Shown here: piece by piece, positions 48,885 to 58,503 of the stretch | Layout of the letters: each line of letters opens with the position of its first letter | Numbering within the stretch: position 1 is the stretch's first letter | NCBI GenBank assembly: GCA_021295155.1 | Contig: JAJTJC010000035.1 | Span: 1,206,022 to 1,270,021, forward strand | Length of the DNA stretch: 64,000 nt | Source: Flavobacteriaceae bacterium D16 | GTDB taxonomy: Bacteria > Bacteroidota > Bacteroidia > Flavobacteriales > Flavobacteriaceae | Reading direction: 5' to 3' | Program-made: the position numbers and the translations under genes | Notes under the pieces: model-generated | Told to the model about the DNA's origin: nothing | What the model saw: only the letters and a program-made list of their open reading frames with translations | The model's database searches: none

Positions 48885-49577
48885 TTAAACCGGTTCGTTC
48901 AACAAATCCAGGAACTCTACTGCATTGGCTTCCATCTTATGGACTACCTTGTCGGTCCGGTTAACAAGGTGGTTATAGCCCATATAGGCAATAATACCGA
49001 CAACCAAACCTGCAACCGTAGTGGTCATGGCGGTGTATATCCCTGAGGCAAGTGCACCCATCTCCGCCTGTCCGCCACTACTGGCCATTTGATGAAAGGC
49101 AAGGATCATACCAATAACGGTACCCAAAAAGCCGATCATAGGAGCAGCCCCGGCAATAGTTGCCAGAATATTCACATTCTTTTCAAGCTTATAAACCTCA
49201 AGGGTGCCCGCATTTTCGATTGCCGTATTGATGTCATCCAGCGGTTTTCCTATTCGGGAAACCCCTTTTTCGGTGAGTCGTGCAACAGGCGAATTTGTCT
49301 GGGCACATAAAATTTTGGCAGCTTCCAGTTTACCATTCATCACATGGTCGCGAATCTGGTTCATGAAGTTTTTATCAATATTGGAAGCGGCTTTAACAGC
49401 CAGAAGTCGCTCAAAATAGATGTATAATGCTACAGCTAGCATGGCAAAAAGTACCGAAATAATCACGATACTACCTGCACCTCCGTTTACGATAAGATCA
49501 ATTACAGAAAGTGTCTTTTCTTCAGAGATCACTTCCCCGGCTTGTGTCTCGTCCACAAGATCTTGGAATAAAAACAT
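48885..49577 (-). CDS. exbB: ExbB/MotA/TolQ proton channel protein
   Basis: A 230-residue inner-membrane protein with three transmembrane helices (about 30-54, 130-152 and 180-200). The conserved TolQ/ExbB stretch is KNVNILATIAGAAPMIGFLGTVIGMILAFHQM plus GIYTAMTTTVAGLVVGIIAY. It supplies proton motive force to TonB through ExbD. First gene of the exbB-exbD-tonB-folC transcript. Confidence 0.95.
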   Translation of the reverse strand: MFLFQDLVDETQAGEVISEEKTLSVIDLIVNGGAGSIVIISVLFAMLAVALYIYFERLLAVKAASNIDKNFMNQIRDHVMNGKLEAAKILCAQTNSPVARLTEKGVSRIGKPLDDINTAIENAGTLEVYKLEKNVNILATIAGAAPMIGFLGTVIGMILAFHQMASSGGQAEMGALASGIYTAMTTTVAGLVVGIIAYMGYNHLVNRTDKVVHKMEANAVEFLDLLNEPV

Positions 49578-49634
49578 AAATTTTTCTCATTTACAGTTGC
49601 CCCTATAACGGCATAAAGTGTATAAAATTATGCC

Positions 49635-50963
49635 CTATAGAACAAAATCACGCATTAAGATAAATACTAACGCTCCGGCTAAGAATCCCGCCAGTGCAAG
49701 AAAGGATATTTTGCGAAGATACCAGAAGAAATCGATCTTCTCCATACCCATGGCTACTACTCCTGCAGCAGATCCGATTATGAGCATGCTACCTCCTGTT
49801 CCTGCCGAGTAAGCAATAAAATGCCATAGCGGGCTATCCATAGGTTCTGAGAACATTCCCATACTCGCTGCAACCAAAGGAACATTATCGATAATGGCCG
49901 ATCCTATACCCAACAACATTACCACAATATCGGTTTCTGGTATGGCCTGATTCAAGCTTTCCGCGTAGTGAAAGAGGTAACCCAATGATTCCAGCGCGGC
50001 CACCGCTAAAAGGATCCCAAGGAAGAAAAGAATACTGGGCAATTCTATTTTCGACAAAGACTTGTGAACGGGGCTGTGGTGCGAAGCCGCATCGCTCTCC
50101 CCATCTACGGTGGTGATACTGATCTTAGAGTTGCTGTAAATTTCAGCGAAAGTGGCTACCAAAGCCAGCGATAGCATCATACCTACATAAGGTGGCAAAT
50201 GGGTAATAGTCTTGAAAAAGGGTACAAATACAATGGACCCCAAGCCTAAATAGAGCATGGTAGATCCGTAGGGAGATTTCGATTTTTCAATATCCCCTAT
50301 CTCTGTCTTAATATCGCCTTTAAATGCTTTGAAATTTTGTGCAATAAAAGTAGGAACCACCATACATACGATAGAAGGCACAAGTACCGAAATAACAAGC
50401 TGTGATGCAGATACCTTATCGGCAATCCACAACATGGTGGTTGTAACATCCCCAATTGGAGACCAGGCGCCTCCGGCATTAGCGTTAATAATAATCAACC
50501 CTGCAAACCACAATCGTGTTTGACGGTCCTGTATAACCTTCTGAAGGATGGTTACCAGTACAATAGTTGCGGTCAGGTTATCAATTATTGCCGATAATAT
50601 AAAGGCCAGGATAGAAAACAACCAGAGCAATTTTTTCTTGCTTTTAGTCTTGATATATCCCTTAATAGTAGCAAAGCCGTCAAAATAATCAATGATTTCA
50701 ACAATGGTCATAGCCCCCAGCAGAAAGACCAGTATTTCAGCTGTTTTACCAAGGTGATGTAAGAGTATTTCATCGATATGAGAAGGCTCTAACTCTTTTA
50801 ATTCCGCATTAACTTCAAATACGGGCATATGAGCGAGGGCAATTATAGCCCACAGTATGGCCATCATAGCCAGCGCCGGTATGAGTTTATCTATCTTCAG
50901 GTTATGCTCCAGGGTAATGGCCAGATAGCCAACTAAGAAAACAATGATAATTATGGTCTCCAT
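49635..50963 (-). CDS. nhaD: Na+/H+ antiporter NhaD
   Basis: A 442-residue antiporter with about 11-12 transmembrane segments. The NhaD/arsenite-permease-type motifs are IIDNLTATIVLVTIL and FAGLIIINANAGGAWSPIGDVTTTMLWI, and IGSAIIDNVPLVAASMGMF and SAGTGGSMLIIGSAAGVVAMG near the end. Common in marine Bacteroidota, where it pumps sodium out. The gene stands alone, 58 bases after exbB and 17 bases before the dehydrogenase gene on the same strand. Confidence 0.94.
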   Translation of the reverse strand: METIIIIVFLVGYLAITLEHNLKIDKLIPALAMMAILWAIIALAHMPVFEVNAELKELEPSHIDEILLHHLGKTAEILVFLLGAMTIVEIIDYFDGFATIKGYIKTKSKKKLLWLFSILAFILSAIIDNLTATIVLVTILQKVIQDRQTRLWFAGLIIINANAGGAWSPIGDVTTTMLWIADKVSASQLVISVLVPSIVCMVVPTFIAQNFKAFKGDIKTEIGDIEKSKSPYGSTMLYLGLGSIVFVPFFKTITHLPPYVGMMLSLALVATFAEIYSNSKISITTVDGESDAASHHSPVHKSLSKIELPSILFFLGILLAVAALESLGYLFHYAESLNQAIPETDIVVMLLGIGSAIIDNVPLVAASMGMFSEPMDSPLWHFIAYSAGTGGSMLIIGSAAGVVAMGMEKIDFFWYLRKISFLALAGFLAGALVFILMRDFVL

Positions 50964-50979
50964 ATGGGTTGGTTTATTA

Positions 50980-52245
50980 TTAGACGAGTTGTTTTAAGGC
51001 GATTTCAAACGCTGTTTTACTCAGGTTTTTTTTCGTTGCATTTTGCTTAAAGATATTCAAAATTGCTTTTCTAATCGTATCCGAAGTATCATTAAATATA
51101 TTTTCGTCTTCCACAGATACCCTGCCTTCCATAAAATAGGCAAAAACCCGGGCCATACCACAATTAGAGATGAAATCAGGAATAAGGCTTATACGTTCAT
51201 CCGTATATTCCATTATAGAGCCAAAGAAGATTTCCTTATCTGCAAAAGGAACATTAGCCCCGCAGGAAATGACCTCCAGTCCGGTATCTATCATCTGTGA
51301 TATTTGTTCCTGTGTGATTAGGCGTGAAGCCGCACAAGGAGCGAATATTTCCGTGGGTAAGGTCCAGATACGTTCATTTATTTCATCAAAGGGGATCAAT
51401 ATATCGGCATCTGCGATAAGTAGTGAATTTCCCTTCTTGTGAAGAAAAAAGTGCTTAATCTCTTCAAAACTGAACCCATCCTCGTTGATAACACCTCCTA
51501 CCCGGTCTATGATCCCTACTATTCTCGCTCCCATCTGCGCCAGGTAAAAGGCTGCAGCGGCTCCAACATTTCCAAATCCCTGAACAACTGCTTTTTTACC
51601 TATAACCGTACCGCCGTATATGTCGTAATAATGTCTTATGGCCTCAGCCACCCCAAAACCGGTAATCATATCGGCCACGGTATATTTTTTTGTTATTTCT
51701 GGTGAATATTGTGGGTTTTCCAACACCTTTTTCACCCCTAGCCGCAATTGTCCTATACGATTGATCTTATCCGCTTCCGTTGGTCTGAAATGACCGTTAA
51801 ATACCCCTTCCTGTGGATGCCAGACTCCTGCTTCCTCTGTTATAGGGATTACTTCATGGATTTCGTCTACATTCAGGTCACCTCCTGTGCCGTAGTAGCT
51901 TTTGAGCAGAGGGGCAACGGCATTGTACCATCTTTCCAAAACACCCTTTTTCCTGGGATCATGTGGATTGAAATTTATACCTGATTTAGCACCGCCAATT
52001 GGAGGTCCTGAAACGGTGAATTTTACCTCCATGGTTTTTGCAAGGGAGAGCACCTCATTCATATCCAACCCTTCCCTCATTCGGGTTCCCCCTCCTGCGG
52101 CCCCACCGCGAAGGGAATTTATGACTGTCCACCCTTCTGCTTCTGTCTCCGGATCTTTCCAGTTGAAAACAATTTCCGGTGGTTTATTCTCGTATTTCTT
52201 TAGTAGTTCCTTCATTTCTTTTTGCCTATAAATATTTGTTGACAC
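50980..52245 (-). CDS. Glu/Leu/Phe/Val-type amino-acid dehydrogenase
   Basis: A 421-residue NAD(P)-dependent dehydrogenase. N-terminal substrate domain has GGAAGGGTRMREGLDMNEVLSLAKTMEVKFTVSGPPIGGAKSGINFNP, with the Lys in GGAKSGI. The Rossmann domain has VVQGFGNVGAAAAFYLAQMGARIVGIIDR. It is the family of glutamate, leucine, phenylalanine and valine dehydrogenases; the substrate cannot be fixed by sequence. It lies 17 bases from nhaD, and gltBD is 1.7 kb away across a divergent gene, so a glutamate role is plausible. Confidence 0.85.
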   Translation of the reverse strand: MSTNIYRQKEMKELLKKYENKPPEIVFNWKDPETEAEGWTVINSLRGGAAGGGTRMREGLDMNEVLSLAKTMEVKFTVSGPPIGGAKSGINFNPHDPRKKGVLERWYNAVAPLLKSYYGTGGDLNVDEIHEVIPITEEAGVWHPQEGVFNGHFRPTEADKINRIGQLRLGVKKVLENPQYSPEITKKYTVADMITGFGVAEAIRHYYDIYGGTVIGKKAVVQGFGNVGAAAAFYLAQMGARIVGIIDRVGGVINEDGFSFEEIKHFFLHKKGNSLLIADADILIPFDEINERIWTLPTEIFAPCAASRLITQEQISQMIDTGLEVISCGANVPFADKEIFFGSIMEYTDERISLIPDFISNCGMARVFAYFMEGRVSVEDENIFNDTSDTIRKAILNIFKQNATKKNLSKTAFEIALKQLV

Positions 52246-52493
52246 AATTTAAACTTGCCCATAATCTGGCTCTGAAGTTTCTTTTGTTAAAATAAGCCCC
52301 GAAGGGCTAGTGTTGTCTCATATCTATAGGTGTATAAGAAGCACATTAGGTGCTATAGACAAATATAAAAATTTGGTATTGGTTTAAAGCCCCCGGGAAT
52401 AGATTATTACAGCTTATTCCCTCACAAAAAAATCACAGGTTTCATTATTCTCAAATAAGAGGTGGTATTATTGATAAATATCTAACCACGCCT

Positions 52494-52501
52494 TATCTTT
52501 G
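52494..52501 (+). promoter_or_regulatory. acyl-CoA dehydrogenase promoter
   Basis: TATCTTTG is a full -7 match. A TTG lies at 52471-52473, giving a spacing of 20 bases, the expected Bacteroidota -33. The leader to the ATG at 52529 is about 20 nt. The site TTGATAAATATCTA at 52471 is not of the regulon type (see rejected). Confidence 0.6.
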
Positions 52502-52528
52502 TACTCCTTTTTTGTCAATATCATATAT

Positions 52529-53671
52529 ATGGATTTTACTTTAACCGAAGAGCATCTGATGATTCAACAAGCTGCTCGTGATTTTGCCCAGCAGGAACTA
52601 TTACCTGGTGTAATTGAAAGAGACGACGAGCAACGCTTCCCATCCGAAGCCATTCGCCAAATGGGTGAGCTTGGCTTTATGGGGATGATGGTAGACCCTA
52701 AATATGGCGGTAGCGGCATGGACACCCTGTCTTATGTGCTTGTCATGGAGGAGCTATCCAAAATAGATGCCTCGGCTTCTGTAGTAGTATCCGTAAACAA
52801 TTCACTCGTTTGCTGGGGTCTGGAAACCTATGGCACTGAAGAACAAAAGCAGAAATACCTTACCCGACTGGCTTCCGGTGAAATTATTGGGGCTTTTTGC
52901 CTATCCGAACCCGAAGCGGGAAGTGATGCAACTTCTCAGAAAACAACAGCAATTGACAAAGGAGATCACTACATCCTTAATGGCACCAAGAACTGGATAA
53001 CGAATGGTAATTCAGCAGATGTATATCTAGTAATGGCACAGACAGATGTCGAAAAAGGGCACAAAGGGATCAATGCCCTCATTGTAGAAAAAGGTATGCC
53101 CGGTTTCGAGGTAGGCCCAAAGGAAAACAAATTGGGGATACGGGGCAGTGACACCCACTCCCTGCAATTTAACGATGTAAAAGTACCCAAGGAAAACCGG
53201 GTTGGTGAAGATGGTTTCGGATTTAAATTTGCAATGAAGACCCTTGCAGGTGGCCGTATTGGTATTGCAGCACAAGCCTTGGGTATAGCTGCAGGAGCTT
53301 ATGAACTATCCCTGAAATACTCGAAAGAACGCAAGGCTTTTGGTAAAGAAATCAGCAGACACCAGGCCATTGCCTTTAAATTGGCCGATATGCATACACG
53401 TATTGAAGCTGCACGTCATCTGGTATACAAATCAGCCTGGGATAAGGATCAGGGTAACAATTATGACCTATCCGGTGCCATGGCGAAACTCTACGCCTCC
53501 GAAGTGGCCATGTGGGCTTCTGTTGAAGCCGTACAGATTCATGGTGGAAATGGCTATGTAAAGGAGTACCATGTGGAACGAATGATGCGGGATGCCAAGA
53601 TTACTCAAATTTATGAAGGGACTTCCGAAATCCAGAAGATCGTTATTTCACGAAGTGTACTAAGTAATTAG
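52529..53671 (+). CDS. acyl-CoA dehydrogenase
   Basis: A 380-residue FAD-dependent dehydrogenase of fatty-acid or branched-chain acyl-CoA oxidation. Motifs: FCLSEPEAGSDA, YILNGTKNWITNG, EDGFGFKFAMKTLAGGRIGIAAQALGIA, RKAFGKEISRHQAIAFKLADM and the C-terminal IHGGNGYVKEYHVERMMRDAKITQIYEGTSEIQ, where the catalytic Glu lies (short-chain/butyryl type). I start at the ATG at 52529; the longer frame begins upstream of the predicted transcript start. It runs divergently from the amino-acid dehydrogenase. Confidence 0.95.
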   Translation: MDFTLTEEHLMIQQAARDFAQQELLPGVIERDDEQRFPSEAIRQMGELGFMGMMVDPKYGGSGMDTLSYVLVMEELSKIDASASVVVSVNNSLVCWGLETYGTEEQKQKYLTRLASGEIIGAFCLSEPEAGSDATSQKTTAIDKGDHYILNGTKNWITNGNSADVYLVMAQTDVEKGHKGINALIVEKGMPGFEVGPKENKLGIRGSDTHSLQFNDVKVPKENRVGEDGFGFKFAMKTLAGGRIGIAAQALGIAAGAYELSLKYSKERKAFGKEISRHQAIAFKLADMHTRIEAARHLVYKSAWDKDQGNNYDLSGAMAKLYASEVAMWASVEAVQIHGGNGYVKEYHVERMMRDAKITQIYEGTSEIQKIVISRSVLSN

Positions 53672-53959
53672 CCCTTTTTAACATTCCAATACAAAAAAAT
53701 CTAAGGGTGACTAAGAAGCAAAGTAAGTAGATCACTTTCTACCCATTCCATTTTTAGGGGGTGGCATAGATACAAGTAGACATAGCAACCTGAGACCCCC
53801 TTTATCTGAGTAGAAGAAAGCCTCTTGACTACATCTTATGAGGATTTATCAATTCTCATGCTGCTTTTTTTTCATAATGCATATTTTTTAACGTTTTATT
53901 GTAAAAGATGAATTTATTCTATCGGATGCAATGAAATTGTATATTTTTTCTAAGTAAAA
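53672..53959. other. AT-rich intergenic stretch upstream of gltB
   Basis: A 316-base space between acyl-CoA dehydrogenase and gltB. It holds a GGGGGT...ACCCCC pair (53757-53762, 53795-53800) too widely spaced to be a sure terminator, and the palindrome given separately. No coding sequence or RNA recognised. Confidence 0.5.
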
Positions 53960-53981
53960 CGATATTTTAGCTTAAATATCG
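53960..53981. promoter_or_regulatory. inverted repeat directly before gltB start
   Basis: CGATATTT (53960-53967) and AAATATCG (53974-53981) around TAGCTT form a near-perfect palindrome ending 6 bases before the gltB ATG at 53988. It would be in the 5' leader or overlap the promoter, a plausible operator or a weak hairpin blocking initiation. Confidence 0.5.
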
Positions 53982-53987
53982 TAATGT

Positions 53988-56900
53988 ATGCTGAATAGAA
54001 AACAAGGGTTATATCTGCCAGAATTTGAACATGATAATTGCGGGGCAGGTTTTATTTGTAGCCTTGAGGGGAAGAAGTCGAACGACATTATTCATAAGGC
54101 TCTGGAAATCCTGGATAAACTGGAACACCGGGGAGCCGTTAGTGCCGATGGGAAAACCGGTGATGGAGCCGGAGTATTAATTGATATTCCCCACACCTTC
54201 TTTGAGGAGGTGTGTTCCTTTGAACTTCCGGATTCCGGATCTTATGCCGTGGGTAATGTGTTTTTACCACAAAAAGAAAATCAACGTAATTATTGCATTG
54301 AAATCTTCGAGACCCAAATAAAGAAGGTAGGACTAAACCTGGTCGGTTGGCGGGATGTGCCTGTAAATCCTGCAATTCCAGGAAGAATAGCCAAGGAAAG
54401 TGAGCCCTTTGTCAAGCAAGTTTTCATTGGTAAGGCCCATGAGGAGCAGGAAGATTTTGACTTTAACCTGAAACTCTTTATTGCCAGAAAAGTAACCGAA
54501 CATACTATTGGTAATTCGCGTTTATCTGACCGGCATTTCTTCTATGTGCCCAGCCTTTCTACCCGGATCATCATTTTTAAAGGGCTTTTAATGCCCCATG
54601 ATATTAAGCTGTATTACAAGGATCTTATGGATCCTCGAGTAATCACCCGTCTGGCCCTGGTACACCAGCGGTTTTCAACCAATACCTTTCCAACCTGGGA
54701 TTTGGCACAACCATTTCGTTATATGTGCCATAACGGTGAGATCAATACCCTGAGAGGTAATGTTTCCCGAATGCGTTCCAGAGAGGAATTACTGAAAAGC
54801 GATTTGTTTGGTCCGGAAATCAAAGAGATTTTACCCATTATTTTACCTGGTAAATCAGACTCAGCAACTATGGATATGGTGGTTGAGCTGTTACTCATGA
54901 CAAGGAGATCATTACCAGAAGTAATGATGATGCTTGTACCGGAGGCCTGGGAAAGGAATCCCGATATGTCTGAAGATAAAAGGGCGTTTTATGAATTTAA
55001 TTCCTGCCTGATGGAACCCTGGGACGGACCGGCCTCTATCCCATTTACAGATGGCAATTATATAGGTGCTGTACTTGACCGCAATGGATTACGTCCTTCG
55101 CGTTATAGTGTAACCAAGGACGGATATGTAATCATGTCCTCTGAAACAGGTGTTGTAGAACTGGAACCCTCTAATATTGAATTTCATGGGCGCCTTGAGC
55201 CAGGTAAAATGTTCCTGGTGAATATGGAAGAGGGCCGTATCATTAATGATGAGGAGATTAAGAGTGAAATTGCCAGTAGACACCCCTATAGGAAATGGTT
55301 GGATAATAACTTGGTTCACCTGAAGGATATCCCTTATAACGATTGTCCTCTATTTCTGGATGAAGCTCCCCTTGAAAAGAGAAAAGCCACATTTGGATAT
55401 ACCCTGGAAGACATCAATTCCATTATTCTACCCATGGGTAAGAATGCCAAGGAACCCATTGGCTCCATGGGCTCTGACACCCCGATAGCTGTATTATCTG
55501 AAAGGCCACAATTGCTTTATAATTATTTCAAACAACTTTTTGCGCAGGTAACCAATCCACCTTTGGATGGTATCAGAGAAGAAATGATTACCGATATTAG
55601 TCTTACTCTGGGCAGCGACCAAAACTTGTTTGAATTTACTGAACTCCATTGCAGGAAACTTAAAATACAGAATCCAGTAATTTCTAAGGAAGACCTGGAC
55701 AAAATAAAGAACTATGATGCCAGTCCGGATTATAAAGTGGTTTCAATACCCATTCTTTATGAAGCAAAACGGGGCCATAATGGTCTTGAAGACGGCCTGG
55801 AATCCATACTTGAACAAGCCGAGCATGCCATAGACCAGGGAGCCAACATAATCATTCTATCTGATCGAAATCTCAGCGAAGAAAATGCTCCCATTCCAGC
55901 ATTGCTCGCCTGCTCCTATGTAAATAGTGGATTAAGGGCTTTACGCAAGCGCTCTAAACTCAGCATTATCATTGAATCCGGGGAGCCACGTGAAGTCCAT
56001 CATTTTGCACTTCTTTTTGGTTTTGGAGCCAGTGCTATTAATCCGTACCTGGTAAATGAAATTATTGGCGAACAAATAGAAGCTCAGGACATCAAGGAAT
56101 ACAGCTTTGAAGAAGCCATAGAGAATTATAATAAAGCCGTAGGAAAGGGCATCCTGAAAGTCATGAACAAAATCGGGATCTCTACACTTAATTCTTACCG
56201 CGGTTCACAGTTGTTTGAATGTATCGGTGTGGGTACCAAGGTGGTGGATAAGTATTTTCCAAATACCCCAACCCGTATACAGGGAATAGGCCTGTATGAA
56301 ATTGAAAAAGAGATCGCCAAAAGGCATCAGAAGGCTTTTCAAAAAGAGGAAGTTGCGGCTAATCTGGACTTAGAGATCGGAGGAGAATATCGCTGGCGCA
56401 GAGACGGGGAGAAACATATGTTTAATCCGCTTAGTATAGCAAAACTGCAGAAAGCGGTTCGCAGCAACGAACCAGAAACCTATAAGGAGTATGCTTCCAT
56501 GGTCAACAAACAATCTAAACATTTAATGACCATTAGGGGACTTTTTGAATTTGCCAATTTTGATCCTATTCCTATTGAAGAAGTAGAACCCTGGACAGAG
56601 ATAGTCAAACGTTTTAAGACTGGGGCAATGTCTTATGGCTCCATCAGCAAAGAGGCTCATGAAAATCTCGCCATTGCCATGAACAGGATTGGCGGCAAGA
56701 GTAATTCCGGGGAAGGTGGAGAAGATGCGGAACGTTTTTACCGCAATCAGACCGGTGACTGGAAGAATAGTGCCATCAAACAGGTAGCTTCAGGAAGATT
56801 TGGAGTTACCTCCAATTACCTGACCAATGCCCAGGAAATACAAATTAAGATGGCTCAGGGTGCCAAACCTGGAGAAGGAGGACAATTACCCGGACCTAAG

Positions 56901-58496
56901 GTGAATCCTGCCATAGCAAAAACGAGGAATTCTACCCCGTATGTAGGGCTGATTTCGCCTCCACCCCATCACGATATCTATTCTATTGAGGATCTTTCAC
57001 AGTTAATTTACGATTTGAAATCGGCCAATAGAGAAGCGCGAATCAACGTAAAACTAGTTTCGGAAGTTGGTGTGGGCACCGTAGCTGCAGGAGTTTCAAA
57101 GGCTAAGGCCGATGTAATTCTCATCTCTGGACACGATGGCGGAACAGGGGCTTCTCCCCTAACCTCGCTGAAACATGCCGGACTGCCCTGGGAACTTGGA
57201 ATTGCCGAAGCTCAGCAAACCCTTGTACTTAACGATTTGCGTAACCGGGTAGTTCTGGAATGCGACGGTCAACTTAAAACCGGTCGGGATGTTGCCATTG
57301 CCTGCCTACTGGGAGCTGAAGAATTTGGATTTGCCACCGCCCCACTTGTAGCTTCCGGATGTATTATGATGCGTGTTTGCCATTTGAACACCTGTCCTGT
57401 TGGAATAGCTACCCAGAATCCGGACTTGCGTAAGAAGTTTGAAGGCAAACCGGAACATGTAGTAAACTACATGTATTTTGTTGCCCAGGAGTTAAGAGAA
57501 ATCATGGCAAAACTGGGATTTCGCACTGTAGATCAAATGGTAGGGCAGGTACAGAAACTGAATCGAAATGCTGCCATAGAACATTTCAAGGCCAGTGGAA
57601 TTGATCTTACGCCAATCTTGCACACTATTGACGTTCCCAAAGGGACCAAACTCCGCAATACCAAGAAACAGCAGCATGATGTTCATAAATCCATAGAGTT
57701 TGAGATCATTGAACAAGGGCACCCAGCCCTATTCCGAAAAGAAAAAACGGTGCTGGATTTTCCGATACATAATACAGATCGGGCTGTAGGGGCCATTGTG
57801 AGTAATGAAATCTCGAAGATTTACGGTTCTGAAGGACTTCCCGATAATACCCTGAAAATAAATTTTACCGGTTCTGCCGGTCAGAGTTTCGGTGCTTTTG
57901 CAACCAAGGGACTTACACTTGTGGTTAATGGCAATACCAATGATTATCTGGGTAAAGGATTATCCGGGGCGCGGCTGGTAATCAAAGTGCCTGAAAATTC
58001 CACTATCAAACCTGAAGAAAACATCATCATTGGTAATGTAACCCTCTATGGGGCAACCTCGGGAGAGGCCTATATCAATGGTAAGGCTGGGGAACGGTTC
58101 TGTGTCCGTAACTCGGGTGCCCTAGCTGTAGTAGAAGGGATAGGAGATCACGGTTGTGAATATATGACCGGAGGTGTTGCCGTTATACTTGGCGAGGTAG
58201 GCCGAAACTTTGGAGCTGGCATGAGTGGAGGTATCGCATTTGTGTATGACCCCAACAACACTTTCGAGAGAAAGTGCAACAAGGAAAGCCTGAATTTACT
58301 TCCGGTAGATGAAGAACAGGATATTTCACAATTGAGGGAGCTAATTGAGAACCATTACAATACGACCTTAAGCCCTTTAGCGCAACGTATCCTTGAGAAC
58401 TGGGAGCAGTGCCTGCCAAAATTTATCAAGATTTTCCCGGAGGAATACAAACAAGCACTATTGCGACTGGAAAGAGAAAAATCACAAACCATATAA
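53988..58496 (+). CDS. gltB: glutamate synthase large subunit
   Basis: A 1502-residue NADPH-type GOGAT large chain. N-terminal amidotransferase begins after a 17-residue propeptide with Cys18 (HDNCGAGFICSL), the nucleophile. The central and FMN domains follow (KTGAMSYGSISKEAHENLAIAMNRIGGKSNSGEGGED). The 3Fe-4S ligands lie in CIMMRVCHLNTCPVGIATQ. The C-terminal GXGXG helix domain ends with GGVAVILGEVGRNFGAGMSGG. It makes two glutamates from glutamine and 2-oxoglutarate with GltD, encoded 7 bases downstream. Confidence 0.97.
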   Translation: MLNRKQGLYLPEFEHDNCGAGFICSLEGKKSNDIIHKALEILDKLEHRGAVSADGKTGDGAGVLIDIPHTFFEEVCSFELPDSGSYAVGNVFLPQKENQRNYCIEIFETQIKKVGLNLVGWRDVPVNPAIPGRIAKESEPFVKQVFIGKAHEEQEDFDFNLKLFIARKVTEHTIGNSRLSDRHFFYVPSLSTRIIIFKGLLMPHDIKLYYKDLMDPRVITRLALVHQRFSTNTFPTWDLAQPFRYMCHNGEINTLRGNVSRMRSREELLKSDLFGPEIKEILPIILPGKSDSATMDMVVELLLMTRRSLPEVMMMLVPEAWERNPDMSEDKRAFYEFNSCLMEPWDGPASIPFTDGNYIGAVLDRNGLRPSRYSVTKDGYVIMSSETGVVELEPSNIEFHGRLEPGKMFLVNMEEGRIINDEEIKSEIASRHPYRKWLDNNLVHLKDIPYNDCPLFLDEAPLEKRKATFGYTLEDINSIILPMGKNAKEPIGSMGSDTPIAVLSERPQLLYNYFKQLFAQVTNPPLDGIREEMITDISLTLGSDQNLFEFTELHCRKLKIQNPVISKEDLDKIKNYDASPDYKVVSIPILYEAKRGHNGLEDGLESILEQAEHAIDQGANIIILSDRNLSEENAPIPALLACSYVNSGLRALRKRSKLSIIIESGEPREVHHFALLFGFGASAINPYLVNEIIGEQIEAQDIKEYSFEEAIENYNKAVGKGILKVMNKIGISTLNSYRGSQLFECIGVGTKVVDKYFPNTPTRIQGIGLYEIEKEIAKRHQKAFQKEEVAANLDLEIGGEYRWRRDGEKHMFNPLSIAKLQKAVRSNEPETYKEYASMVNKQSKHLMTIRGLFEFANFDPIPIEEVEPWTEIVKRFKTGAMSYGSISKEAHENLAIAMNRIGGKSNSGEGGEDAERFYRNQTGDWKNSAIKQVASGRFGVTSNYLTNAQEIQIKMAQGAKPGEGGQLPGPKVNPAIAKTRNSTPYVGLISPPPHHDIYSIEDLSQLIYDLKSANREARINVKLVSEVGVGTVAAGVSKAKADVILISGHDGGTGASPLTSLKHAGLPWELGIAEAQQTLVLNDLRNRVVLECDGQLKTGRDVAIACLLGAEEFGFATAPLVASGCIMMRVCHLNTCPVGIATQNPDLRKKFEGKPEHVVNYMYFVAQELREIMAKLGFRTVDQMVGQVQKLNRNAAIEHFKASGIDLTPILHTIDVPKGTKLRNTKKQQHDVHKSIEFEIIEQGHPALFRKEKTVLDFPIHNTDRAVGAIVSNEISKIYGSEGLPDNTLKINFTGSAGQSFGAFATKGLTLVVNGNTNDYLGKGLSGARLVIKVPENSTIKPEENIIIGNVTLYGATSGEAYINGKAGERFCVRNSGALAVVEGIGDHGCEYMTGGVAVILGEVGRNFGAGMSGGIAFVYDPNNTFERKCNKESLNLLPVDEEQDISQLRELIENHYNTTLSPLAQRILENWEQCLPKFIKIFPEEYKQALLRLEREKSQTI

Positions 58497-58503
58497 TTGC
58501 AGG

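Noticed and set aside
52295..52308. AGCCC-CGAA-GGGCT hairpin upstream of the amino-acid dehydrogenase
   Set aside because: A 5-bp stem with a tetraloop is too short to call a terminator or riboswitch, and no T run follows.
52471..52484. TTGATAAATATCTA upstream of acyl-CoA dehydrogenase as a regulon site
   Set aside because: The second half (ATCTA) breaks the RTCAK pattern, and the TA of the -7 box is only 10 bases away, not 22. TTG here fits a -33 element.
53757..53800. GGGGGT/ACCCCC pair after acyl-CoA dehydrogenase as a terminator
   Set aside because: The loop of about 32 bases and short stem make it unconvincing, and the following T run has only three T residues.
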